A stretch of DNA of 64,000 nt from Spirochaetota bacterium (GTDB taxonomy: Bacteria > Spirochaetota > Spirochaetia > Treponematales > Rectinemataceae): assembly GCA_029265255.1 (NCBI GenBank), contig JAJUJQ010000006.1, forward strand, positions 74,207 through 138,206. Reading direction: 5' to 3'. Positions 18,066-27,209 of this stretch are shown in pieces. The notes below the pieces were generated by a model. It did not search any database. It was not told where the DNA came from and worked only from the letters and a program-made list of their open reading frames with translations. The position numbers and the translations under genes are program-made. Within the stretch, counting starts at the first letter, position 1. Each line of letters opens with the position of its first letter.

Positions 18066-18977
18066 TTGAAGACCTTTATTGAACAGCTAGTGAACGGGCT
18101 GACTATCGGCTCCTTCTATGCGTTGGTCGCACTGGGTTACTCCATGGTCTACGGCGTCATGAAACTGATCAATTTCGCGCATGGTGATTTGTTTGCCCTA
18201 GGTGCCTTTCTTGGGTATACCGTGTTGACGAGCGCCGCAGGTCAGATCTCCCGGTCCGTCGGGCTGTGGGGCGGAATCGCCTTCGCCGCGTTTGTGGTCA
18301 GCGTGAGTATTGCGCTGGCTGGCGTCATTGTCGAGCGCGTTGCCTACCGGCCGGTGTATCCCTCGGGAAGGCTTTCTCTGGTCGTGTCGGCCCTTGGTAT
18401 GGCCATCTTTATCCAGAACGGCATTATGGCCATATGGGGCGCGCGCCCGCAGGCCTTTCCGGCATCCGTCGTTCCTTCGGTGCGTGTTTCGGTGCTGGGC
18501 ATCCCAATGACCATCCTCCAGATTATCATACTGGCCATTTCCTTCCTGCTCATGCTGATCATCTGGTTTATCGTGGAAAAAACGCCGTTTGGCGCCGCGG
18601 TGCGGGCATCCGCGCAGGACCGGGAGACGGCGACACTGGTAGGTATCGATATTCGCAAGGTGATCCTGTTCGTCTTTGCGCTCGGGCCAGGGCTCGGTGG
18701 CCTCGCGGGATTGATGAACGGTCTGTACTACCGGGCTATCAGCTTTAACATGGGCTGGAATTACGGCCTCAAGGCTTTTACCGCAACCATTCTTGGTGGA
18801 ATAGGCAACATTCCCGGCGCAATGCTCGGCGGCTTGCTGCTCGGAATCGTGGAATCCATGCTGGCTGGATATGTCAGTGGCGCGTGGAAGGATGTCTTTG
18901 TGTTCTTCCTGCTCATTGCCGTGCTCATCTTCAAGCCGACCGGCATCATTGGCGAAAAAGTGGCGGAGAAAGTCTGA
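18066..18977 (+). CDS. livH: Branched-chain amino acid ABC permease LivH
   Basis: About 303 residues, eight or so membrane helices, with the LivH opening FIEQLVNGLTIGSFYALVALG and the conserved NFAHGDLF, plus LGGIGNIPGAMLGG near the end. I place the start at a TTG (18066) preceded by AGGTGG at a normal distance; a GTG at 18003 would add a proline-rich 21-residue extension without a good ribosome site. The stop overlaps the next start by one base (TGATG). Confidence 0.88.
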   Translation: MKTFIEQLVNGLTIGSFYALVALGYSMVYGVMKLINFAHGDLFALGAFLGYTVLTSAAGQISRSVGLWGGIAFAAFVVSVSIALAGVIVERVAYRPVYPSGRLSLVVSALGMAIFIQNGIMAIWGARPQAFPASVVPSVRVSVLGIPMTILQIIILAISFLLMLIIWFIVEKTPFGAAVRASAQDRETATLVGIDIRKVILFVFALGPGLGGLAGLMNGLYYRAISFNMGWNYGLKAFTATILGGIGNIPGAMLGGLLLGIVESMLAGYVSGAWKDVFVFFLLIAVLIFKPTGIIGEKVAEKV

Positions 18978-20863
18978 TGGGCGTCACGGATTTCATCCTG
19001 GAGAGAATCAGGCAGGCGAAAGGCTTGGCTCGCGACCCTCGCAAGAGCAGGAATCTCGGCATTGCCGCAGCGGTCGGCATCATCGTGTTTCCGCTTCTGC
19101 CGTTCATCGACAATTACTGGATCGATATCGGGTTTTATTTCGGCATCTATGCGCTCTTGGGCTTGTCACTCAACATCGTGCTTGGAGAGGTCGGGCTGTT
19201 CGATTTGGGGCATACCGGCTTCTATGCGATTGGTGCGTATACGACGGCTATCCTGAATACGCGTTTCCATATCCCCATTCTCGTGCTGTTGCCGGTATCG
19301 GCGGTGATCGCAGGGCTGTTCGCGTGGCTCGTCACTTCGCCGGTCATCCATCTCAAGGGCGATTACCTGTGCATCGTGACCATCGGTATCGGGGAGATTG
19401 TGCGCTTGACCATGATCAACAACCCCTTCGGACTGACAGGCGGCCCAAACGGTATCAACGGCATCGACAATCCGGTATTACTGTTTCCCATTCTGTCATC
19501 GCGCCAGTTCTATTATTTTATCTGGATCATTATCGGCCTAGTGACCTTCGGGTTGCTCCGGCTGCAGCGCTCGCGTGTGGGAAGAGCCTGGAACTTCATC
19601 CGTGAGGACGAAATCGCGGCCGAAGCGCTCGGGATCGATGTCAGACACTACAAACTGGGCGCGTTCATTCTGGGAGCGGCGCTGGCGGGGCTGGCGGGCA
19701 ACATATACGCGTCGAAGCAGATGTCAGTGTCCCCCGAGAGTTTCACATTCATGGAGTCTTCGCTCCTGTTCTGCATCGTGCTGCTCGGCGGGCTCGGTTC
19801 GATACCGGGCACGATGCTGGGCGCTCTGGCGATCACGATCTTTCCGGAAATATTCAGACCCTTTGCAAAATACCGCCTCATGTTCTTCGGGCTGGCGCTG
19901 CTATTGATGATGATTTTCAAGCCCGCGGGAATTCTGCCACGTACGCGCGATTCGGTGGAGACGCTGCGCAAGGCAATTTCAAAGCGGAGACAGAGGCGCA
20001 TCGCAAGCGAACACATCACAGCGTCGGCGGTCTGTCCGGAGCCCGCGGAATCCCGCGCTCCCGCCAAGACCAGCATGGGGCATTCGCACGCGGGCGCATC
20101 CAGCTTGCTGCGCGTAAAGGATGCGCACCTGTCTTTCGGCGGCGTCATGGCGGTTGCCGGTATCGATGTTGAGGTGGAAAAGGGCAAGATTACCGCGTTG
20201 ATCGGGCCAAACGGCGCGGGTAAGACGACGCTCTTCAACCTCATCACTGGCATCTACAGGCCGGAAAAAGGATCTATTTGTCTGGATGGCGAAGAAATAT
20301 CCGGTCTGCTTCCCCACATCATTGTAAAAAAAGGCATTGCCCGGACATTCCAGAATATTCGAATCTTCCCCAATCTCACCTGCCTGGAAAATGTGCTGTG
20401 CGGTCAGCACTGTCACGGGAGGGCAGGCTTTGTGGCATCGATATTCCATCTGCCCTGGCAGCAGGATGAAGAGAGTGCCATGTTCGACTGCGCGCAGCAG
20501 TGTCTGGAGCGGGTCGGTCTTGGCGATTCGCTTGATCTGCTCGCGAGCTCGCTCCCCTACGGAAAGCGGCGCTACCTGGAAATCGCGAGGGCGCTGGCAG
20601 CCAAGCCCGAACTTATAGTGCTCGACGAGCCTTCCTCCGGGCTCAATGACGCGGAAACTGACGAACTGGCCGATCTGCTCGTCAGTCTGGTCGAGGACGG
20701 GTATTCGATTCTTCTTATCGAGCACGACATGCATCTCGTGGATAAGGTGAGCGACCATGTCATCGTCATGCAATCCGGCCGGAAAATCGCGGAAGGCGAG
20801 ATGCGCGTCATTCGCGAAAGCCCCACGGTCATTGAGGCCTATCTCGGAAAGGATGAGGACTGA
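18977..20863 (+). CDS. Fused LivM permease-LivG ATPase
   Basis: About 628 residues. Residues ~30-320 are a LivM permease (YFGIYALLGLSLNIVLGEVGLFDLGHTGFYAIGAY; LLGGLGSIPGTMLGAL). A hydrophilic linker (about 335-380) then leads into a LivG-type ATPase with Walker A GPNGAGKTT, signature region SSLPYGKRRYLEIARAL, Walker B LIVLDEPSSGLND and H-loop LLIEHDM. In most bacteria these are separate proteins; here one chain supplies one membrane domain and one nucleotide-binding domain. No stop or frameshift interrupts the joint, so the fusion looks genuine. Confidence 0.9.
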   Translation: MGVTDFILERIRQAKGLARDPRKSRNLGIAAAVGIIVFPLLPFIDNYWIDIGFYFGIYALLGLSLNIVLGEVGLFDLGHTGFYAIGAYTTAILNTRFHIPILVLLPVSAVIAGLFAWLVTSPVIHLKGDYLCIVTIGIGEIVRLTMINNPFGLTGGPNGINGIDNPVLLFPILSSRQFYYFIWIIIGLVTFGLLRLQRSRVGRAWNFIREDEIAAEALGIDVRHYKLGAFILGAALAGLAGNIYASKQMSVSPESFTFMESSLLFCIVLLGGLGSIPGTMLGALAITIFPEIFRPFAKYRLMFFGLALLLMMIFKPAGILPRTRDSVETLRKAISKRRQRRIASEHITASAVCPEPAESRAPAKTSMGHSHAGASSLLRVKDAHLSFGGVMAVAGIDVEVEKGKITALIGPNGAGKTTLFNLITGIYRPEKGSICLDGEEISGLLPHIIVKKGIARTFQNIRIFPNLTCLENVLCGQHCHGRAGFVASIFHLPWQQDEESAMFDCAQQCLERVGLGDSLDLLASSLPYGKRRYLEIARALAAKPELIVLDEPSSGLNDAETDELADLLVSLVEDGYSILLIEHDMHLVDKVSDHVIVMQSGRKIAEGEMRVIRESPTVIEAYLGKDED

Positions 20864-20865
20864 TC

Positions 20866-21603
20866 ATGGCGGCACTGCTTGAAGTGAGAAACCTGACACT
20901 CCACTATGGGGCGATCAAGGCGCTGGATGATGTAAGCCTTACCGTGGGCGAGGATGAGATTGTGACGGTACTGGGCGCGAACGGGGCTGGCAAGACGAGC
21001 CTGCTGCGCGCTATTTCAGGTCTTGGCAAGCTCAGCTCAGGATCGATTCTGTACAAAGGGAAGAACCTGAGCGAAATGCTTCCCTTTACCCTGGCGGGGA
21101 TGGGCATCGCGCATGTTCCCGAAGGGCGGCATGTCTTCGCGACCCTCACCGTGCGCGAAAATCTTATGCTCGGCAGATATGCGGTCCGGCATTTTCGGGA
21201 CCAGGCAGCGCTGAAGAATAAGGAAGAGCGGGTGTACGAGCTCTTTCCGATTCTAAAGGAGCGGAGGAACCAGCTGGCAGGCACCCTGTCGGGAGGTGAA
21301 CAGCAGATGCTGGCGCTTGGGAGAGCCCTGGTTTCGTCACCATCACTGCTGCTCCTCGATGAGCCATCGCTGGGGCTGGCACCCATCATAGTGCAGGAGA
21401 TTTTCGAACAAATACAAAAAATCCACGAGGAAGAGAAGGTGGCGATTCTTTTGGTTGAGCAGAACGCAAAAAAGGCCCTGAAAGCGGCTTCGCGAGGCTA
21501 TATTCTCGAGCTAGGCCGGATTGTGATGCACGGAGAGGCAAAAGCGCTTGCTGAGGATGAGCGGGTACGGCACGCGTATCTGGGGGGCCGGCACTCGCAG
21601 TAA
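20866..21603 (+). CDS. livF: Branched-chain amino acid ABC ATPase LivF
   Basis: 245 residues: Walker A GANGAGKTS, signature LSGGEQQMLALGRAL, Walker B LLLLDEPSLGLAP, and the LivF-typical GIAHVPEGRHVFATLTVREN. It pairs with the LivG half of the upstream fusion as the second nucleotide-binding subunit. The ATG is 2 nt after the fusion's stop. The operon ends here, 6 nt from a convergent gene. Confidence 0.93.
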   Translation: MAALLEVRNLTLHYGAIKALDDVSLTVGEDEIVTVLGANGAGKTSLLRAISGLGKLSSGSILYKGKNLSEMLPFTLAGMGIAHVPEGRHVFATLTVRENLMLGRYAVRHFRDQAALKNKEERVYELFPILKERRNQLAGTLSGGEQQMLALGRALVSSPSLLLLDEPSLGLAPIIVQEIFEQIQKIHEEEKVAILLVEQNAKKALKAASRGYILELGRIVMHGEAKALAEDERVRHAYLGGRHSQ

Positions 21604-21609
21604 CGACGC

Positions 21610-22536
21610 TCACCGCACTAGAGCCTGCTGTGACGCCAGACAGCGCGCAAGAAACGCAGTGTTCCCCACAGGATCATTCAGTGTTTCGAGTACCAGCGCG
21701 GCACCGCATTCTTTGAGCAGACGTACGATTTCGCGCACAGGGAACCCATTGTCGTAGAAATTCGCGTGGTCGTCCTCAAAGTGATCGGAGGTGGATGTGT
21801 TGCTGTGCAGGTGGGTTGTGACGACCTTGCCGGTGGCCGCGATACGCTGGATCCCTTCGAGGTAGTCGAAGCCGAACGCCTGCGCGCTGATATGAAGGTG
21901 CCCTATATCGAGGCAGAGAGAGAGCGCAGGATCCAGTTCCGCGAGCTCGACCATCTCATCTGGTGTCTGGAAGAGGTAGCCAACGCGAGGGTTCAGGTTC
22001 TCGACAGCCAAGGTAACACCTGCTTCGGCATACCGGCGCGCCAGGATCACGAGGTTGGCCTTGGCGCGATCGGCATGGCGGCGGTAGTGCGGTTGCGATG
22101 AGTACTCGGGGCCGCAAATGGCGCCAGAGGGGTGGCGAATGTCTTTCTGGAATTCCTCCCGGTCCAGAATCGCCTTGCGGCGCGAAAAGGAAGCCGGCAT
22201 GGCCAGGTCGGTGACATAGCCGGCGTGGAGCACCACGGTCGAAGCTCCAAAGCGAAGCGCTGTTTGGAGCGTATTCTCCATATCTTCAAAGCTGATACGG
22301 GCGATTTCGGGGTCTGCGCTGCCGAAGTTGGGGAAAAATTCCGTAGCTGGACAGCAGGCGTGTACCGAGATGACGCGGCCGTCGATGAGCGGCGCGATTT
22401 CTTCAAGAAACTCGGGCGAGGTCGTGTAGGCAAGTTCGAAGCGCGCTTCCGGTCCAACCTGATCGATGTAGGAACGGATGATATCTGCGCGGTTCATGCC
22501 TACGAGTGAAATGCCGGTTATTGGTTTATCCATCAT
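21610..22536 (-). CDS. Xylose-isomerase-like TIM-barrel protein (sugar phosphate isomerase/epimerase family)
   Basis: 308 residues of the AP-endonuclease-2/xylose isomerase-like barrel: VISVHACCPATEFFPNFGS, STVVLHAGYVTD, VTLAVENLNPRVGY, LSLCLDIGHLHIS and KVVTTHLHSNTSTSDH supply the metal-binding His, Glu and Asp expected of the family. Members isomerise or epimerise ketoses, inosose or hydroxypyruvate. It starts with two tandem ATGs; the first overlaps the stop of the upstream fusion gene as ATGA. It belongs to the minus-strand catabolic operon 26093-21610. Confidence 0.82.
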   Translation of the reverse strand: MMDKPITGISLVGMNRADIIRSYIDQVGPEARFELAYTTSPEFLEEIAPLIDGRVISVHACCPATEFFPNFGSADPEIARISFEDMENTLQTALRFGASTVVLHAGYVTDLAMPASFSRRKAILDREEFQKDIRHPSGAICGPEYSSQPHYRRHADRAKANLVILARRYAEAGVTLAVENLNPRVGYLFQTPDEMVELAELDPALSLCLDIGHLHISAQAFGFDYLEGIQRIAATGKVVTTHLHSNTSTSDHFEDDHANFYDNGFPVREIVRLLKECGAALVLETLNDPVGNTAFLARCLASQQALVR

Positions 22537-25328
22537 TTTTGCTCCATGGTTTCGAGAAGGATGCGAAAAGTGTCACGCATGAGCGATTCCACGCGGGGCG
22601 AAAGCGGCGCCGGAAGGCCGTAGAGACGGTACGCGCTCTCTACTTCATAACCGCCCTCGGCACAGGCTTCGGGCGGGGGTATATAGCCGATAGTGCCATT
22701 ACTGTAGCCGCTGATGAGAATCAAGGGAGCTGCGAAGGGTACCGCAGCAGACGATCGACCAGCAGTCATGTTCCTGAGGCGGTTCCCGGTCGAACTGAAT
22801 ACTTCTCCTGGGATGCTGAATACACGGGCAGCCGATCCGATTGTGACAAGCGAGAAAAACGCGCGGACTGTATTAGGCCTGATATAGGAGCCATGCTCGT
22901 CGAAGTGGTGGTCAAGAAGGCTTTGGGCCCAGATCAGATCAGCTTTGAGGAGGAGGCTGGCATTGTCGTGGGCGGCGAGAAAGCTCGAGCCGATGGTCAA
23001 CGGCGGGGCATGTGGTTTTGCATTGAGTTCGGCCTCCAATTTTTGTTTGAGTCTTAGCAAGGCATCGTATGAAGGGAGTGGTTCAAGAGGCATCTCCACC
23101 ATGACGGCCCTGGCAGACAAATGTGGCTCGCAGACAGGCGCGGGAGCGCCTTGTGTGAGCGAGAGGACCAGTGCATCGTAGCAAGCTTGTGCAATTATCC
23201 TGCCAAAGCGAAGAATGTCCGCCTCGGTTCCTTCTCTGAAATCTTTCCCGCTTTCCGTGAGTATCATAGGTCTCACATCGCCGCAGGCTCCCTGCAGCAC
23301 TATAACCGGCACATGAGTTCCCGAAACCCCGCGCAATTTCGCGCCGAGAAGGGCTGCCGCGCGCCCAGGATAATCCGCGGAAATCGCGTTGACGCACACG
23401 CCGAGTGTCGTGGGATGCACCGCGGTGTTGATCAGTACGCTGCATGGACGGTTTTTCGCATCGAGAAAGAAGAGGGCGCGGATCACGTCGTCACGATCGC
23501 CCATGGGATTCGGGCGCATCATAATACGTCCGCTCTGGGGATCCCGGGAACGGCGGTTGATACCGATTCCCGGCACACGCACCGAAAGCGGCAGGATTGC
23601 GACAGGCTGGAGCCGGCGGAGAGCGCGGTCGCATGCCCGGACCATCGATACTTTAAGCGTGTGGAGGAATACATCATCTGGTTCAAGTCCGGCAAGCGAG
23701 ATGGTCGGTGGGGCGGTGTGCACATGGGTAGCCGCCAGAATAATATTGTCCTCAGGTACCATAAACCGTCGAGAGAGCTCCTGACGCATGCGGGTTGCCC
23801 ACAAGGTGTCGAATTCGAGCACATCGGCCGAGACGATCAGCACGCGCGTCCAGGGCGATGAGAGCCACAAGGCGCGTACACGTAGCGGATCAAGCTCGCG
23901 TTCCGCGGTTCCTGTGCGCGCGATGTGTCCCTGCAGGCGTGCGCCAATCCTTGCGGGAATTCTGCTTTCCGCACCACCAGCTTGAAGGCACGCCATGCTA
24001 GCAAGCACTCCATATGCCTGCATGAGAGGAATGCCTGTGTGGTAGCCGGGATCAAGGTCGGGGGTAGCCGGAATGAAGGGGATTACCTTGCCTTCATAGG
24101 AAAGCGTTTGAACTGGAATGCCGATCTTTGAAGGCGCACAGTAGCGGCGTTCGATGCAGTCGAGACAGGATGCAATTTCGGTCATCAATGCCTCGGTTTC
24201 TTCGACGTGGGACAAAGCGAGAAGTTCCGAAAGGGTGCGGACTGCTTCGAATATCGACCACCAGGGGCAGCGAGAATCAATGATTGTGCCGGTATCGGTA
24301 CTGATCTGGCGTACGATGCCCCCATGGGGAGCCCGAAAGCGAGTCAGGGCGTTACGGGCGATATCGCTCAGCAGCGCTCTGTGCGTGTTCGCTTCGGGAG
24401 CGGTCGTATCACTGCGACGCAGGCACTGCAACGCCAGTCCTGCGAATTCAATCGCGTGGCCGGGATTGCTCGTCTGTGAATGGGGCACGTCGAGCAAAAG
24501 AGGCCCCAGGTTCGGCGAATAGTCATAATATGTGGCGAGCACCGCATCGATGCAAGCCTGGCCTCGTTTCCAGTCTTCCAAAAGCAGGCAGGCCCCGAGG
24601 GCGATCATGAGGCATTCGTAACCATTGGCATGTATCGCTGGTTGCGTGGAGCCGTTATTCATTGGAAGTTGGTCATTTACGCCGTTTCCTGCGAGCACAG
24701 CATCGACTGCCAGTTCGAGTTCTGGCCGTATCCAGGCGAGGTCCTTTTCCAGCTGTTCCACGCGCGCCCAAGCATACAGGCCGCGCAGCACAAAAAGCTG
24801 TGTCAGCGTAACCTTTCGGGCTCCTGTCTCCGCATCCGCCGCGCGGTCTGGCGCGCTGTTGTATCGCGGCTGGCCTTTCGAATCCATGACGAAGGCCGCC
24901 CGCACCTTTCTGCTTTCGACCAGCCGCTCCATTACCGTGCCATACAATACATTTCCAGCTTCTCGCAACCGTTCGGCATCGAGAATGCCGTGCCCCCGAG
25001 TCACTTCCGCACACTGCAGGTGGGCTGCCATTGATTCGAGGCCGCGCCCCTGAATCCAGCCATAGACGCGATCGCGGCGATAATGTTCTGGCGGCGGCAT
25101 GCGCCTGCGGCCCGTTACGGGGTCGATCTTTAAATCGATCCAGCCAAAGGTTGTGCGGCTGGCAAGCACGCGCCGTGTCACGGTGCTGATAACCGGCGCA
25201 ATAATGTTCCGGATGCGAGTCAGCATGACTGCCGCGGTCATCGCTCGAGCGCGTGCGCCCAGATCATTATCTGGAACCATCGGCGTGTCTGGTACTGGTT
25301 CGCCCATTTCACGCTCTATGCCTTGCAT
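22533..25328 (-). CDS. Large fusion: N-acylglucosamine 2-epimerase-like barrel plus neutral-ceramidase-like hydrolase domain
   Basis: 931 residues, no signal peptide. Residues ~75-440 look like the (alpha/alpha)6 barrel of N-acylglucosamine 2-epimerase-type proteins: GWIQGRGLESMAAHL, SNPGHAIEFAGLALQ, CPWWSIFEAVRTL. Residues ~455-930 match the neutral/alkaline ceramidase-like fold: THVHTAP (~534), AVHPTTLG (~637) and GACGDVRP (~680). In true ceramidases the last motif reads GDVSP with the serine nucleophile; here arginine replaces it, so ceramide hydrolysis is unlikely. I infer a cytoplasmic bifunctional enzyme acting on a sugar or cyclitol derivative, in line with the TIM-barrel and SIS genes in its operon. 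The start could also be 21 nt downstream. Confidence 0.68.
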   Translation of the reverse strand: MQGIEREMGEPVPDTPMVPDNDLGARARAMTAAVMLTRIRNIIAPVISTVTRRVLASRTTFGWIDLKIDPVTGRRRMPPPEHYRRDRVYGWIQGRGLESMAAHLQCAEVTRGHGILDAERLREAGNVLYGTVMERLVESRKVRAAFVMDSKGQPRYNSAPDRAADAETGARKVTLTQLFVLRGLYAWARVEQLEKDLAWIRPELELAVDAVLAGNGVNDQLPMNNGSTQPAIHANGYECLMIALGACLLLEDWKRGQACIDAVLATYYDYSPNLGPLLLDVPHSQTSNPGHAIEFAGLALQCLRRSDTTAPEANTHRALLSDIARNALTRFRAPHGGIVRQISTDTGTIIDSRCPWWSIFEAVRTLSELLALSHVEETEALMTEIASCLDCIERRYCAPSKIGIPVQTLSYEGKVIPFIPATPDLDPGYHTGIPLMQAYGVLASMACLQAGGAESRIPARIGARLQGHIARTGTAERELDPLRVRALWLSSPWTRVLIVSADVLEFDTLWATRMRQELSRRFMVPEDNIILAATHVHTAPPTISLAGLEPDDVFLHTLKVSMVRACDRALRRLQPVAILPLSVRVPGIGINRRSRDPQSGRIMMRPNPMGDRDDVIRALFFLDAKNRPCSVLINTAVHPTTLGVCVNAISADYPGRAAALLGAKLRGVSGTHVPVIVLQGACGDVRPMILTESGKDFREGTEADILRFGRIIAQACYDALVLSLTQGAPAPVCEPHLSARAVMVEMPLEPLPSYDALLRLKQKLEAELNAKPHAPPLTIGSSFLAAHDNASLLLKADLIWAQSLLDHHFDEHGSYIRPNTVRAFFSLVTIGSAARVFSIPGEVFSSTGNRLRNMTAGRSSAAVPFAAPLILISGYSNGTIGYIPPPEACAEGGYEVESAYRLYGLPAPLSPRVESLMRDTFRILLETMEQK

Positions 25329-25337
25329 CGGTTCGTC

Positions 25338-26093
25338 TCAAAGAAGATGCTTGATTCTGCCAATATACCGATTCTGAGATGCCGCGTTCGCCTCGTCGCC
25401 TCCCGGTGTATTGGCGCTTTGCCAGAGCGGCGGGGTAAATCCGTGTTCCAGCAGATAGCGTACTGTCTCGATGACCAGGAGATTGACGGTAAAGCAGTTG
25501 GCGAGTGTCGAACTGGGAGCCACCTTCTGCTCGAGCCCTTGGAACGAGACGATGGCATCGCCGTATGGCATCCATGAGTTGACGAATATATCGACGATTT
25601 CAAAGAGGTTTTTTCCGCTTGGGTGCCGTGCGGGGTGATCCTTTGGAACCTTTTCTCCGAAGGAACGCGAGGTGACACCGATCGTAGGAATTCCCCGTCG
25701 TTTCGCTTCAAGGGCGGTCTCGATGGTCATCGTGTTGATGCCGTAGGCGTTAACAATGATGAGAACGCCATCCCGAATCCGGTAGGCATCAAGGACTGTT
25801 TTTGCATATCCCGGAGAGCGCTCGACATGGTTGGAACGAATGGCACCGTTGCAGATCAGCGTTCCGGGGTCAAGAATCGCGTTGATCGGCACAAGACCAC
25901 CTGCTCGCCAGAACATTTCCTCCGTCCCCAAATTCGAATGCCCTCCAGTACCGATGACATGGATGAGCTTGTCCTGCATGATTGTGTCGCCCATGAGCGC
26001 GGCAGCCCGCTCGATGCTTTCGGATGACTCGGAAACCGTACGGGCGAACATGGTACTGATCTGCGAGAAATATTCTTCGGTATAGGTGGACAT
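25338..26093 (-). CDS. SIS-domain phosphosugar-binding protein (UPF0309-like)
   Basis: 251 residues with a single SIS domain: IHVIGTGGHSNLGTEEMFWRAGGL, a Ser/Thr-rich loop, RGIPTIGVTSRSF and the SSTLANCFTVNLLVIETV helix near the C-terminus. Members bind or isomerise phosphorylated sugars, or act as sugar-sensing domains; no DNA-binding part is present here. First gene of a three-gene operon with its own near-consensus promoter and an AAGGA ribosome site. Confidence 0.82.
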   Translation of the reverse strand: MSTYTEEYFSQISTMFARTVSESSESIERAAALMGDTIMQDKLIHVIGTGGHSNLGTEEMFWRAGGLVPINAILDPGTLICNGAIRSNHVERSPGYAKTVLDAYRIRDGVLIIVNAYGINTMTIETALEAKRRGIPTIGVTSRSFGEKVPKDHPARHPSGKNLFEIVDIFVNSWMPYGDAIVSFQGLEQKVAPSSTLANCFTVNLLVIETVRYLLEHGFTPPLWQSANTPGGDEANAASQNRYIGRIKHLL

Positions 26094-26122
26094 GTTTTTT
26101 CCTTAAAATTGGATATACTCTG

Positions 26123-26150
26123 ATTATAGCGGGTCCGAGGCCCCTGTCAA
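26123..26150 (-). promoter_or_regulatory. Consensus promoter for the SIS/fusion/TIM-barrel operon
   Basis: Minus-strand TTGACA (26150-26145), 16-nt spacer, TATAAT (26128-26123): both hexamers are perfect. Predicted transcription start is about 26116, leaving a 23-nt leader with AAGGA before the ATG at 26093. A promoter this good is usually held in check by a repressor; none is encoded nearby. Confidence 0.8.
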
Positions 26151-26178
26151 ATCCGACTGAACGTATAAGGAGGTTCTT

Positions 26179-27189
26179 GTGCTGCACCTCATGCCATCGG
26201 ACGCGGAAGGTGTTCTGCGGGCTATCCTCGAGGAACGCGGCTGTCCTGGCTCTCATGCCGCCGTTGTTTCGCACGAAATCGTTCGGAATTCCCTTGAAGG
26301 GACCTATTCCCACGGCATCAATCGCTTCCCCCGCCTCGTAAAGAATATTGATGAGGGCATAATCGATATGAATGCCAAGCCGGTGCGCGAGAGCAGCGCC
26401 GGGGCTCTTGAGCGATATAACGGCAATCTGGGGTTTGGGATTGTGAATGCGTGCATCTGCATGGACAGGGCGATCGAGCTTGCGCGTATGCATGGCATCG
26501 GCTGCGTCGCGCTGAGGAACACCAATCACTGGTTCCGCGCCGCCACGTATGGCTACCAGGCTTGTTCGCAGGGGATGGCTGGTATCTGCTTTACCAATAC
26601 CATGCCTAACATGCCCACGTGGGGCGCGGTCGACCCTCACCTCGGAAACAATCCACTTGTCTATGCCTTCCCCTGGAAAGACGGCGATATCGTGGTCGAT
26701 ATGGCTATGTCGCAGTATTCCTATGGCGCGTTGGAGGTAGCCTGTCTCAAAGGGACGCAGATGCCGTTTCCGGCCGGTTTTGACACAGAGGGCAGGCTGA
26801 CGACCGACCCAGGCGCCGTACTCGCCACAAAACGGAGTCTGCCTATCGGCTATTGGAAGGGTGCCGCGCTCTCCTTCACGCTCGACATTTTTGCGGCGGC
26901 GCTCTCGCTGGGCAACAGTGCTGCTGCTGTCGGCAGACAGGGAGGCGAATACGGCCTCTCCCAGGTATTTATGGCAATCAACATCAACGCGATCGCTCCC
27001 CCGGAGGAGGTCGAACGCATTATTCAAGACGCGGTCAATGACCTGGCTGCGTCCAAACCCGATGGGACAGGAACCCCTATTGTCTATCCCGGCCAGCGCC
27101 GGCGTGCTATCCGTGAGCGCAACGAGGCTGAAGGTATCCCTGTTGACGAGCGTGTGTGGGATGAAATTATTTCTTTACAGAGAAAATAA
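26179..27189 (+). CDS. Malate/L-lactate dehydrogenase family oxidoreductase, closest by eye to YiaK (2,3-diketo-L-gulonate reductase)
   Basis: 336 residues. The text follows E. coli YiaK closely: EGTYSHGINRFPRLVKNIDEG, GIGCVALRNTNHWFRAATYG, TNTMPNMPTWGAVDPHLGNNPLV, VDMAMSQYSYGALEV and LPIGYWKGAALSFTLDI. YiaK reduces 2,3-diketo-L-gulonate with NADH. The DctPQM transporter genes nearby match the YiaMNO role in the same E. coli pathway, so a related sugar-acid substrate is likely. GTG start at 26179, 5 nt after AAGGAGG. The rest of the pathway (YiaP/Q/R/S) is absent from the window. Confidence 0.82.
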   Translation: MLHLMPSDAEGVLRAILEERGCPGSHAAVVSHEIVRNSLEGTYSHGINRFPRLVKNIDEGIIDMNAKPVRESSAGALERYNGNLGFGIVNACICMDRAIELARMHGIGCVALRNTNHWFRAATYGYQACSQGMAGICFTNTMPNMPTWGAVDPHLGNNPLVYAFPWKDGDIVVDMAMSQYSYGALEVACLKGTQMPFPAGFDTEGRLTTDPGAVLATKRSLPIGYWKGAALSFTLDIFAAALSLGNSAAAVGRQGGEYGLSQVFMAININAIAPPEEVERIIQDAVNDLAASKPDGTGTPIVYPGQRRRAIRERNEAEGIPVDERVWDEIISLQRK

Positions 27190-27209
27190 AAAATCGCAAG
27201 GAGGCAGCG

